Shown here piece after piece: positions 12,069 through 23,622 of a stretch of 64,000 bases of DNA; the first letter of the stretch is position 1, and every line of letters starts with the position of its first letter. The DNA comes from Girardinichthys multiradiatus (Eukaryota; Chordata; Actinopteri; Cyprinodontiformes; Goodeidae). The notes under the pieces are model-generated. The model saw only the letters and a program-made list of their open reading frames with translations. It had not been told where the DNA came from and searched no databases. The DNA lies in NCBI RefSeq assembly GCF_021462225.1, contig NC_061796.1, positions 48,589,613 through 48,653,612 on the forward strand, read 5' to 3'. The position numbers and the translations under genes are program-made.

Positions 12069-15000
12069 CTGCAGTGAGAAAATACTGACATCATTATGAC
12101 ACCCAAACATTTCAACACAAAACGGTTCAACTGAATGAAAGCAGAAAGCATCCAGAACTGAACATATGAATGTTGGTGGAACCTGGTTACCTGACTCTGT
12201 CTTTGAGAAATCCAATCTTTGTTGGTCCTGTAAAAACAGAAAACACATCTACTTTTGGACCGATCCAAAACAAAGCACCTTCAGGTGATGCACCTGTAAG
12301 CAGACTCACCTTTGTTGAGAGGCGACAGGCCGTGATATTCCCAGAAGCAGCTGGGCTGTTTGCACAGGTTGGCTTCGCAGACGATGCAGCCGTACACGCT
12401 CTCATGGCGCATGTTCTTCAGGTTGCAATTCTTGCATCTTTTAGAGATGCTGCTGATCTTTGACATCCTGTGTCTTTGTTTGATGGGTTCTTCTGAAGCG
12501 TCGCTCTTTCCCCCACGGGAGCTCGACACCTCCAAGGTCTCAAAGTATTTCTGGGCACACTTGGCGAGCTGGTTGCCTAAACGCTTGCGGAAGTTGACCT
12601 GGCTGAAGAGGCCGTCCTGCACCCAGGCGGGCGGGTTGTCTTTGCGGCTCTCGCGCAGTATGATGAAGGCATTGACGATGCTCAGGTTCACAAGGAACCA
12701 GAAGAGGTTGCGCCAGTGGCGGTCCTGGGGTATTCCTCCTAGTGGATTGCATGCCAGCAGCTGCTTGCAGATGTCGACCCCTCGCATGTTTTCCTGCAGG
12801 AGGCGGAAGGCCATGGGACGGTCAATGGTGACTAGTCCCCCCGCTTTGGTTGGAGACCTCCTCCAAACAGCATCTTGTTCACCTGCTGCTGCGTTGGTTG
12901 ACAGGCAGCCCATTTCTTTAGTGTCCCTCCAGCGGGTGGCCAGCAGGGGGCCACACTGCCTCTGCAGGAAGTCCCCGGGTTTCTCCAGCTCACCCTCCTC
13001 CCACAGCTCTCTGGGCAGGATGGGGTTGGGTGGAGGGAAGGAGCTACAGGCATAGATGTTCTGATCCAGCAGCTTCTGCATGAGTGGGATGGATGTGAGA
13101 GAGTTGGCCAGAAAGAGCTGATGGTGCTTGTTGTTCAGGTCCTTCACCAGCTCCAGTACCACACTGAAGCCCAGGTCCTGGCCGGACTTCTCTCCGACCT
13201 GGATTAGGAAGCGGTGGCAGTAGCCGGACTTGGAATCACAGAGGAGCCACACCTGAGGCTGGCTCTTTGGGTTCCCCTGGGTGCTGCAGCTCTCCTCCTC
13301 CAGACTGGGCAGCAGAGCCCGGTCGATGGTCAGGCAGCAGTTCGGCTGGTAGGCTTCCCACATGGCACAGCCCAGGATGCTCAGCATGGGCCTGAAGACG
13401 TGCAGCGGGTCGCTGGAGAGGCCGGATCCGTGAATCTCGTTGATGAAGCTGCCCATCCGGATGTGGGCAGCAATCTGCTTGAAGCGTTTGATGGTCATGG
13501 CTCTGTAGAAGGTGTAGCTGTTGTCGAAGTGGTTGAAGGACCAGTAGTGGGACAGGTCTGGAAGGTTATGGATCCCGATGAGAATAACAAGACCGATGAA
13601 ACCTTTGACCTCATGGGTGGTGACAGGAACCCAGTCCGGAGGGCAGAAGCCCAGGACACGGCAGGTCTTGGCGTGGGCGTTGGTTTCCTTGGTGATCAGC
13701 TCAATGAGTGCAGATGGGAAGATCAGGTTGAAGAAGTCGATGGCGTCGCAGTTCTTGGACAGGTAGTGGTTTGGTCCACAGGGGTTAGTGAAGGCCAGGG
13801 GGGGGGTCTTGGAGCTTTCATCTGCCAGTTTCCAATTATTTGCCAGCTTCCAGGATGGTTCTGGTAAGTCCTGGTTCTGGTCTGGTTCCTCTGAAGATCG
13901 CTGCTCTGCACTGTGGCACAACTGGATGTCAGGTTCAGTATATTCTGAAGAAAGAAGAAGAGAAAGACAGGAGAGAAGTTTTATTTACCACCACCACAAA
14001 CCTTCTAAGAGGCCTTTCTGGTGGATCTCTGAAGGTTTAACTTCCAGTCCACTAAGTTCTGATTTTATTCTGTGGGCCTCACTGCTGCTGAAGAGGAGCT
14101 GATGCAACAAACCTCACTAAACTTCTCTTTGCTGCCCAACGTCAGAAGTTCAGAACCAGATTCAGGCTGAGCTGGAGAACCAACACAGAGGTGCTGTGGA
14201 AACATCAGGGACCACTTCCTGAACTTCTACTTTCATTCATAGATGCAGACTGAAAAGACTGCTCAAGGAAACCAGAGAGGTTCTAGATTTCTGGGCCTAT
14301 TCTACCCTTTAAATGGAATCTAAGGTTCTGTTGAAGAGATTTGGGTTAAACCCACGGCCCTGCAGGTATTAAAGGCGAAGCTGTAACCAGACGTGTTCCT
14401 CTGATGGATTTTACTGCTGTGGGTCTCGTATCATCAGCAGAACCAATTATTCTGGTTGGGCTGTCAGCTATTTTTTCTCATGATGCCGTGTCCCTACAGC
14501 AGCTCCACTGGTGCCTGCATGATGAACTCCAGATGTTCCAGTCCAGGTCCTTCTAACCAGAACCAAATTCAACCAGCTCCACCTAATAGTTTTTAATGTA
14601 GTTCTGAGTGCAGGAAAACGTCCTGTTGATGTTCAGATAGGCTGAGAAGTTCTTCAGGCTCCTTCAGGCTGTAACTGCATGAAGTTCATAAGGAAACATC
14701 CGTTTGTTGATGTCGCCACGGCGTCCAGGAGGCGGCAGTCTGACCTCCGGTCAGTTTGGTTTAGTTTAGTCACAGCTGGACCCCGTCAGCCAGCGGAGAC
14801 AACAGGATGTAGGAGGAGACGTGACAGGAAGCCCACTGAGGTTAAATTAAATACGCAGCGATGCTAGAGGATGGACTGAAAACCATTTATATTCATCTCT
14901 ATTTCAATTCTATAGATGCTTTATGTCAAAATACCAAAAAATATAAAAAAAACTTTCTTCACTGGAAATCAGAACCAAGCCCTCAGATGTTGAGAATAAA

Positions 15001-18000
15001 TAATAATCTGCTGACCTCAGAGATCATCTGACAGAAACTCATCTTCAACACTGAAAGCTGAACTGTAGGAACTCTGCAGCAAGCAGCCGATGAGCAGCAG
15101 CCTGTTCCCAGAATCCTTCTGGTTCGGTTCTGTTTGCTTAAATGTGGCTCCAGCTTCGGGCTGAGCTCCGCAGCAGAGGAGTAGGGAGAGCTAGACAGGC
15201 TGGATCGGAACCACTGTGTGCTTGCTGAAAGTGTGGCGTGGAGGTGCAGTCTTACTGCGGCCGCAGCAGATGGCGCTGTTGTGCTCCGGGTTCCTCAGCA
15301 GGTGTTCGGCCATCTGGTCGGCAGACCGAGGCTGGAAGCGGCATCCGGAGCAGCGCAGCACGAACGCGCTGCAGGAGAAGAAGAAACACGTCATGATGCA
15401 CGATAAGAATGGGACGTCTGATGGAGCGAGATGATTGATCCTCACCAGGGAGGAGGCGCCTTCTGCACAGGGAGAACCTTATCCTTGGAGCCGCGAACAT
15501 GGTGGCTGGAACACAACAGAACCTATCAGAACTCATCAGTCTGATGGACGTCTGAGTGGTACTCAGTAGTACACTGTGAAACACTGTGTCCTATACCATC
15601 TAGTAGTACTCTGTGTACTGCCCTGTGTGTAACCCACTGCTTAAAAGCCTGTAGTACACTGCAATACTTATTAGCCCTGTGTAGTATTCTAATAATCTAT
15701 AGTAATGTCAACAACTGTGTGGTACTTTAAGTACTACACATTATTTATTTGTGTAGTATTGTGGTGTACTGTATAGTGCTAAATGTACAACACAGTAGCA
15801 CTATGTAGTACTTTGCATTTTACTCTGTATTACACTTTGTACTACTGTCTATGACTGTATAGTAGCCTGAGTAGTGCTCTGTGTAGTACCGTTAGACTGC
15901 ACAGTAATCTATAAAATACTCTGTGTAATACTATCAATTTTCTTTGAGTCTCTGGTATTTTGTAGTACTCTGTGTTATTCTGTTTATTACTCTGTATTAT
16001 ATTGTGCACTACTCTCTTAGGGTGTAAAGTACTCTATGTAGTAGTAAACATTACTCTGTCATTTACAGCAGTATTCCCTGTAGTACTTATTATTACACTG
16101 TGTACTACTTGCTTAGACTGTATAGTGCAGTACTCTGGTCAAACAGTTATTAGTAGTAATTACCCTGTGTATTTCTCAGTAGTACTCTGACATACTCATT
16201 AGTACACTCCATGTTGCTCTGTATAGTGTGCAGTAGTACTCTGAAGTACTCTGGGTCTTACTGGATCATGTGGGCGGCGTAGGCCCGGGAACAGCAGCTG
16301 CTGTAGGGACACAGCAGGCAGTGCACGTAGGTCGGGTAATGAGCCGTCAGGTCCGAGGCGTCGGTTCCGCACTCCAAACACACCAACTGGTCCCCTGACG
16401 ACAACCTGCAGGACACAAATGGGCTGAAGTAACACCTGAAGTTCAGAACCTGACAGAACTCACCTCTGGTTCTGGTGTTCAGGTTTTCTACACATTCATT
16501 TCTTTTTCAAGACTCAAATTTCTAGATATTCTCTGAAGTTTTTAACATTTGAGCTGATTGATTATCTGTAGGAAAACAAAGTTGGACCTGGGTTCTGATT
16601 TTCAGTTTGATGCAGGAACGTTTCACTGATTCTTAGATATCTGGACCAACGTTCCCTGGAACACCCTGAAACCCAGGCAGCTTGTTCTTTGAAGCCCAGT
16701 TAGTGAAAACCGGTACCTTCATTTCATTTGAATGAATGTGCATAAAAACCCAGTAAAAGGTCAGGGTGCGATGTAGCAGATCAAAGAGATATGTTTTCAT
16801 TTTCCGATTTTATTCTCAGTAAATTTTACTGAGATATGGATCTCATTTAAACAGCGACCCATTCACGGAGGCTTCAGACCCTGACCCAGCTGTCTTCCAC
16901 CTCTCTCTACCACACTTCCTGTCTGCTAACTTTCAAAATAAATGACAAAAATAAAGGCCACTGGAGCCTCATAAAAGAACAGCACCTGCTTTCAGAAAGA
17001 ATATTAATCTATTTTAAAACTGCTGCATTCATTAACTTTTTTCGATTTTCCAGACCCAGAAAGAGAATTTCCTAGCTTTTCTAGACCTTTCAAGGCAACG
17101 TAGGAACCCCGGGTGTCCTCTGCTGCCACCTTCAGGACAAATGCAGCTGTTGCCATCTCACCTGCTGTGACCCCTGCGACCCGGCCCTCTCTTGGTTGGG
17201 GATTTGGGAGCTTTAATCAGTGTAGGGTTCTTTTGGATCGGGAACTTGGGGTGTTCAGTCTTGATTCTGTTTGGCTGAAAAATGGAGTTTGGTGCCATCT
17301 GAGGTTTGAGCTTTCCGTAGGTCCTGATCGTCACCTGCAGACAAACAGCATGATGAGCAAACAGGGCTGTGACATCATCAAGTACAAGAGCAGAGGATGA
17401 ATAAAGTGGGCAGGTCTTGTCTGGGGGGCGGGGCTCACTTTGGATCCTGGCGGCAGTCCTTCCAGCTGCGGCGGCCTTCGGAAGCTGCGGTGGTTTTCCA
17501 CCCTATGCTGCATTTTGTCTTTGAGGAAGATGAACTGAAGGCGACACCTGTTGCAGTGGAAGGCCTGACTCAGCTAACACAGGAAGACAGGGGTTACCTT
17601 TCAAATTAAAAGACCATTTGATCTGTATTCACCTGTTGCCACAGGAACGACCCGAGTGCGTCAGAGACATTTTACAGCAGTTTTTATACAAACAGCAGGA
17701 CGTAAATCCAAACATGGAGTAAAAATATGCAACTTAATGAAGAAAAGCCATCCTTTACATCATTCCTATTTCTTTCGCCTGTTTCCGTCACCTGCTTCCA
17801 GCTGATTGCTTAAAGGGAAAGCAGCAGCATGCTCACTGAGACAGTGGAGTAAACAGCACAGTCACCAGCTGTGTGTTCAGACGCAGTATCAACAGTGAGT
17901 GTGTGTGTGTTCACCTTGTGCCGGTAAAGGTGCTGCTGGTAGTTGGTGGGGTTTTTCATCACTTTCAGGCAGAAGACGCAGAGCAGGAACAGAGTCTCTC

Positions 18001-21000
18001 TATGGAAGGTGGCAAAGTGCTGCAGGACGTCTGAGTAGAAGGACGAGCGAAACGAGCACACCTGGAAACACTCCTGAGGTCAGATGCCTGAGAGCACAGA
18101 GAAGAACCGGTGGGGAGACGGCACACCCACCTGGCAGACGTAGGGCATCTCGCCCGGTTTGTGGTTGGACTTCATGTGGTTCAGGAAGGCCGGCTCATTG
18201 TCGAAGGCCCACTCACAGATCCGACACAAACCTGGCAGCAGCACAGACAGATTAACACAGGTGAGCTCACGTTTGTGTCTTCCACAAAACCAGGTCTCGA
18301 GATCAGATCTGGAGAACAAAACCCAAATCAAGACCAACACTGGGTCATGACAGGAACCTGAAGTCCAGTCTGAACCTTTCAGCACATTCTTGTACACCAA
18401 GCCAAGCATTAAAAACAAGCAGCTCAGGTCAGATTTGGACCTTTGGATCTTTTCTCAGTTAAAGTTGACAGAACAAGGTTTTCTGATGAATCATCAGCTT
18501 TCAGAAGAAGGCATGAGGAACAAAGCTGAAGCAGTTTGATGGAGAACATCTAACAAACTGCAGCTCAGAGCATGAGGACAGACGGTAGATCCTATACCAA
18601 ACATGTGGACCTTCAGAGTCCTCGTCCATACCTGATGCTGATTTTATGGGACAACAACCCAAAACTGAAGCCTACAGAACAAACAGACTCAGTGTGCAAA
18701 GATCTTAAATCTGGGTCAGCTTTAGGACCAACAACCCAGAAGCACACAGGCATGAATCCATGTCACAGGTTTAAGAACAGATGAGGTTCTTACAGGAAGA
18801 CTGAGTGGAGCCATGCACTTCGTCCTGGTGGTCCTTCAGCTGACCCGGAGATGAGAACTGTCGGTAACAGTAGTGACAGCAGTGCCTGTCTTTGCCATCT
18901 ACAACCAGCTCAGAGTGGTACAGCACGTGCTGCATCAACCTACACACACAGACAAACAGGTAAACAGGAAGTGAGCTGGAAGTCCAGGTGTGGACAGATG
19001 TGTTCAGGTGATCTGTGGACCCACCTCAGGTTGTTCTCTGCCCGGAAGGAACAGATGTAGCAGGTGAACGAGAAGATATTCATTCCAGGAGGAGGAGGTT
19101 TCCTCAGACTAATGTCTCCACTAAACCTCCCATAGTAAAACTCCTCCACACTCATCACCACCCGCGGGGGTTCGGAGGCTGTTGTCGTAGTAACAACAGA
19201 GAGGGTCTGGCCAGGCGCTGTGGGACCAGGTGATACATGGAAATTGTTACTAAACATTCTTCTGGAGGGAGGGAGGGATGGATGGATGGATGGATGGATG
19301 GATGGATGGATGGATGGATGGATGGATGGATGGATGGATGGATGGATGGATGGATGGATGGATGGATGGATGGATGGATGGATGGATGGATGGATGGATG
19401 GATGGATGGATGGATAAAAGTACAGGTGTAGTTCATGTTTCAGGAATGCTTTGGTTGCTAACGGTTACAGAAACCAGTTTTACAGCTTTGAGGCCGTGAG
19501 TTTCCTCTCTGTGATGCTCCTCCTGTTTCTAACAGAACTCCATTAATCAAACCGGCACATCCTGATCTGGGCCTCAGTTTAGAACCTTTCAATCTGTTGG
19601 AGCTTGAGGACCAAAGTATTGAGAACTCATTGAAGATCGTCCAACCTTTGGTGGTGCTGAGGTTTGTGGCCTTCATGACTCCGTTTGTTGAAGCAGACTT
19701 CTGGTCCGGAGAACTTGCTAGCTTCTGGGAGCTGCCACCGCTCACCTGCGACACCTGCAGGTTAACTGGAAAACAACAAAAGATCAATAAGTCCACCAGA
19801 CTGACCAGTGCAGCTAAGACCCCTCCCAGAGTGTCCAGTGCGCTGACCGGATCCTGGTGCGCTGGTGCGGATGGTCAGAGTAGTGGGCAGCTGCATGCTG
19901 GTAAAGGTGGAGCCTGGGTGGGAGGGGCCTGGGGCGGGCTGCTTCTGCGAGAGAACCGTGGACATGCCCACACCAGGCCGGATCAGCTGACCCAGAGAGG
20001 GCGCTGTGGAGACAGGAAACAGAGTGGATTAGCCTTGGGTAGGATCAGTGATCAGTGCCGTATTTGTTATGGATCAACTGGACCTACACTGGATCAAAGT
20101 GAGCGGCTGCATCGTCTGACCCGGCTGCAAGTTCAGAACCAGAGGAGCACCGGGGTTCATAACTGTGGGCATCTGAAAGCCCTGAAACAGGAAACACATC
20201 ATTATCTTTTATGCCATGGAAACACGCTGATGATCTCAACCAGGTGTAATTGTTTTCAGTACTTGTGTGGTCAGGAAGATGGGCTGGGTGCTGCCGGTCC
20301 CTGGAGCAGCTGGGAGGAGAAATGTTCCACCTGCTGTCTGCGTCAAGATGAGGGGTGGAGCCTGAGCCCTGAGGGGTGAGGCTGAGGCAGCGAGCTTGGA
20401 GGTGGCAGTGAGACAGAGTGTGGAGGAGGTGGCAGTGATGGACGGAGGAGGAGGAGGTGGTATCGCTGAGGAGGAGAGGAACTGCAGAGGAGCAGAGGCT
20501 GAGGACGAAAACACAGCAAGGAGAACAAAGGTTTAGCTAAAAACAGGAGAGTTCAGGTTACCTGCTGGGACGGACAGTTACCTGCTGGGACAAGTATGGA
20601 TGGAGGAGACCTGGGAGGTGGAGTCACGGAGGTAGGAGAAGATGAAGAATCCTCCACTGTGGAAACGAAACAACAACAGACTTCAAAGGTTTATAGAAAA
20701 CTATCAGAAAAAGACCCAAAATATTTCTGCAGCGTCCTATAGCACCTTTACAGGTATGTCACCAATAAATGCTTCTCCCTCTGTTCTATTGGAGCCGACT
20801 AACTGTTAAGATTTTCTCTGAGATGATGAATAAATCAGCTCCATGGTGACTGAAGATTCCTACTTAACTCATCAAGGTCTCTGTGAGCTTAGCTTAGTGG
20901 TAAGCTAAGCTAAGATGAGTTAAGCTTAGCTTACCACAGTGACAGAGAGATGTTCCTCTGGATCAAATGTGAGGAACTGAGGTGAACAGATGCTCTTTCA

Positions 21001-21574
21001 CAGGAAGAAAACTTTATTCTGCTCAATCACTGGATGATTCCTGCCCACTCAGCTCTTTCTGGAGTTCCTGAAAAGATTGAGGCTACAGATCAAACTGTAA
21101 TTTCTCTAAAACTGAAATGGTCTGGTCTAAACCTGGACAAAGTCCATCTTCAATGCTGCTCAGTGGTTGTCAGCAGACAGGCGCTGTAGATCCTCTCTGA
21201 AGGTATTGGCCAGATCCTGCTACTATTACAGCTAAAGATGCACAGAGGTGGTTCTTTTCAAGGTCTTTCTGAATGTTTGATGATATCTGAAGCTGCACAG
21301 CTCAGTACAGTTGTAAAAAATTGACAGAACCTCTTCAGGACGGAGCTCTAATCACGATCATTTAGCAGGAGGAAACAGCTGACACAGAGGAGGAAGAGCC
21401 CACACTGCCGGTACTGATCCTACACATCAGTAACCACATGCGGAGAGTTTTTGTCTCACCTGGCTCTCCGTAATGGTCCATAAACTCCACGTCATCTTCT
21501 TCCACACTGTCGTCCACCTGTTGCCATGGCTCCAGCTCCTCCTCCTCGCACTCCATAAACAGCTCAGGGTCCAT
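10052..21574 (-). CDS. pogz: pogz, zinc-finger chromatin factor with pogo-derived DDE domain and an inserted piggyBac module
   Basis: Eighteen coding exons (5' to 3'): 21460-21574, 20582-20656, 20263-20498, 20088-20181, 19848-20003, 19646-19765, 19025-19217, 18794-18939, 18131-18231, 17915-18061, 17439-17573, 17162-17334, 16262-16405, 15446-15505, 15256-15368, 12310-13944, 12191-12227, 10052-12068. Every junction keeps phase and the sum is 5697 bases (1898 residues). The start [17 protein letters not shown] matches POGZ, as do [83 protein letters not shown] and the HTH/DDE exon. POGZ is a nuclear factor that binds heterochromatin proteins and acts in mitosis and transcriptional control. Without exon 12310-13944 the product is 1353 residues, near the human 1410; that exon is the anomaly. 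The start is preceded by a UTR exon boundary at 21578. Confidence 0.93.
12310..13944 (-). CDS. pogz: piggyBac transposase-derived exon inside pogz
   Basis: A 1635-bp open exon, phase 1-1, 545 codons. The acceptor is a pyrimidine-rich TTTCTTCAG (13945-13946) and the donor AACAAAG|GTGAGT (12309). The protein is piggyBac-like throughout: [30 protein letters not shown], the first catalytic D in [25 protein letters not shown], then LFLANSLTS where the family has LFVDNFYTS (catalytic D changed to A), MRGVD with the third [19 protein letters not shown], and a C-terminal cysteine-rich domain (CKNC, CIVC, C, C, H; residues about 1173-1207 of the assembled protein). The first ATG in frame is near codon 149, after part of the domain, so it is not a free-standing gene with its own start. 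Likely a domesticated, non-catalytic module, perhaps DNA-binding through the Cys-rich domain. An unspliced read-through stops nine codons beyond the donor. Confidence 0.82.
13945..15255 (-). other. pogz intron upstream of the piggyBac exon
   Basis: 1.3 kb between the last zinc-finger exon and the piggyBac exon. No inverted repeats or TTAA-bounded piggyBac ends were seen by eye, nor other genes. Confidence 0.5.
15256..19217 (-). CDS. pogz: pogz zinc-finger array (nine exons)
   Basis: Sub-feature of pogz. Exons 19025-19217 to 15256-15368 hold the C2H2-type fingers: [155 protein letters not shown] and [20 protein letters not shown]. Several fingers are split by introns, as expected for POGZ. 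The last exon ends with a single base (phase 1) at a CGCA|GTAAGA donor; read-through without splicing would stop after about 23 codons, so a short zinc-finger-only isoform is possible. Confidence 0.9.
15550..16260. repeat. Degenerate GTAGTACTCTGTG-type satellite in a pogz intron
   Basis: About 700 bp in which variants of the words GTAGTACTCTGTG, TGTGTAGTA and TTAGTAGTACTC recur every 10-30 bases with many substitutions. It fills most of the intron between the exons at 15446-15505 and 16262-16405 and ends only a few bases from the donor of the latter. Confidence 0.65.
16406..17161 (-). other. pogz intron, nothing recognised
   Basis: AT-rich intronic DNA with no recognised repeat or ORF. Confidence 0.4.
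19276..19416. repeat. (GATG)n microsatellite
   Basis: An almost perfect tetranucleotide array of about 34 copies in the pogz intron, ending about 58 bases upstream (minus-strand sense) of the acceptor of exon 19025-19217. It produces spurious MDGW-repeat ORFs in all frames. Confidence 0.98.
20657..21459 (-). other. pogz intron 2 with a short hairpin
   Basis: Intron between the first and second coding exons. A 13-bp perfect inverted repeat, GGTAAGCTAAGCT at 20899-20911 and its complement at 20923-20935, would form a hairpin with an 11-base loop. Nothing else seen. Confidence 0.5.
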
Positions 21575-22299
21575 GTTCCTATGGAGACAGGACAGAAACT
21601 AACCAGGTCCAGTTAGCCGTGGAAAGGCAGCTTCAGAGCGAGTTATTATAACTTTATGTAGGAATGAACTGAACGAGTTTAATGTCTTACTGTGAGGTGA
21701 AAGTCATGTCGTACTGGTACAGACGCATGGTATAACTTTACTAAAATCAAACTTTTTCACCAACAATGACAAAGATTGGTGTCCAAAAAGCAACAAATGA
21801 CCTCATTAAACATGCAAAATCCATATTCTTGTCTCAGGATAAACAGGGAATACGAATGAAACCATTTAAAAGATTCCAACGAGTTACAAAGCAAATCATC
21901 CGTTTGATTCTTTAAAATTGTCCTGCAAAGTACCATCATGAATGTAATCTGGTCCACATGCAGACCAGAGATGGAGATGTCTTTGTTCTCCATCATCACA
22001 ATATCCCCACCACTCTCCCTGAACTTCCTGGTCCCCTGTTGTCATGAATGGACCAGTTATATTACTGGAAAGCAGTTTTAATGCATGCCATCTGAAATGA
22101 TGAGCTACCAAACACTGCATCCTAGAAGCCCGTTGTGATTATATTACAATATGACAATGATTTTATTGTGCAGCTCTAATAACTCTATACACATAATAAT
22201 GATGAAAAGGACAGAACTATTTTTGTTGTTCCAGCCAATCCTGATTAAACACACAAAGCAAATACTCCCTTATAATATAAAAATGTTTATGTTATGAAT

Positions 22300-22900
22300 A
22301 ATTAATAAGTGTCGCGGCTTGTTCTGCAGAAAGTGTTTTAATACTACGCGCTGTCCAGACTCACTGATGTTAAACGCGTCACTGCAGTGCCAGCTGTGGC
22401 CGCAGGAGGCGCTCGCCTACTCCAGGTCCTTTTATGTTCCTTTGATTCTCCCTGCAGCGTCTCTGTTCCGGCGGGAACATACCTTAAGTCCGGTCCGGAG
22501 CGGACCGAACTGGGACACTAGTACAGGAGACTGTGGGTCATTGGGGACTCAGGGGCGGATCGAGTCCGTTCTGAACCACAGAAATACAGTTCTCCAGCCT
22601 GTGTCCGCCCGCCCCGCTCCTCCAGCGGCTGTCCGCACACACACACCGAGTACACCCTCCTACCCCCGCCTAGCTCTCTCTGTGGACTCTGGATCAACCC
22701 GCTCCTACCTGCAGCTGGACCAGCACTTCAGAAGTCAGACCGAACCGATTCGGACGGTTCTACTCTTTCTTCTTCACGCGCGCTGCAGTTCGACACGCAG
22801 GGGGCGGGTTTTCCTCCTCAATGTTTCTATCAGAGCCGTGGATTGGCTCTCAGGTGTCACACGTTACTTCCTTCATCAGGCAGCCCTTCCTCTGATTGGT
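22300..22900 (-). promoter_or_regulatory. pogz: CpG-rich pogz promoter and probable non-coding first exon
   Basis: CpG-rich DNA upstream of the pogz coding start. On the minus strand two CCAAT boxes (within 22842-22900) and a CCCGCCCCC GC-box (about 22800-22812) precede a good donor CTGCAG|GTAGGAG with exon end at 22709, which would splice to the UTR/coding exon acceptor at 21579-21580. This arrangement fits a TATA-less housekeeping promoter. The transcription start is inferred. Plus-strand ORFs here (22319-22903) are by-products of GC-rich DNA. Confidence 0.55.
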
Positions 22901-23622
22901 TGATGACATTTTTCTGGACAATCTAATGTGTGCTGCGGGTTTTCAGATTACCAAGGATTACTTGGTCCAGTTCGACCGGAGCGTGTCCTTTGACCCAGAG
23001 CGATCCATTTCAGAAGCGTTTATTCACAAACAGACAGCCACTGGAGCCAACATGGCGGTCTGGAGGAGCCAAAACTGTAGAAACAGTCAGAGGAGTCCGC
23101 CATGTTGTTTTTTACAGGGGGCGTGGTCACAAATGCGACGTCACGAGCTGACCTAAAAAACGACTTCCTTGTGTTCTGGAACAAACATAAACAGATAGAA
23201 ACCAACAAATAGAGAAACGGGACATTGTTTAATAAGATGCGGAAGTGAATGAGTTTAAAATGAACGTTCAGAGTTTGGATGGTGATGATTCTCATTAGAA
23301 GAAGCATCTCAGTGTTCAGGTCCTTAAAAACAGCAGCATTTTACAACATGCATAATGTTACAGATCCTAATGCTCATTTTTGTTCCCAACTGCTCAGTAA
23401 ACATAACTTATTAAAGAACGACATGACGCTCAAGTAAAGCATTATTACATAAAAAATGAACTGGGTTTGATCCCAGTTCTGTTTCCGACAGAAATCCCAT
23501 CCAGAATCCCATTCTGCTGTTTCAATAACTTGAGTTTAAACATTTTCCTGTAGCCAGAGAGAGTTGCCAGGCAACACACTCCAGCTCGTCCTGCAGCACC
23601 CAAAGGTGTTCCCAGACCATGT
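22901..23622. other. Intergenic upstream of pogz, nothing recognised
   Basis: Region between the pogz promoter and the Tc1 element. The ORFs here show no known domains. Confidence 0.4.

Noticed and set aside
13214..13867. 217-codon plus-strand ORF
   Set aside because: Antisense shadow of the piggyBac exon.
12281..13921. piggyBac ORF as a separate, mobile transposon gene
   Set aside because: No ATG in the first ~149 codons of the exon, a catalytic D is lost, no terminal repeats or TTAA ends were seen, and splice phases fit pogz on both sides.
19220..19499. MDGW-repeat proteins
   Set aside because: Translations of the (GATG)n microsatellite.
19597..20379. 260-codon plus-strand ORF
   Set aside because: Spans several pogz exons and introns on the opposite strand; no domain.
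22319..22903. 194-codon ORF upstream of pogz
   Set aside because: Lies in the CpG-rich promoter; no domain or splice support.
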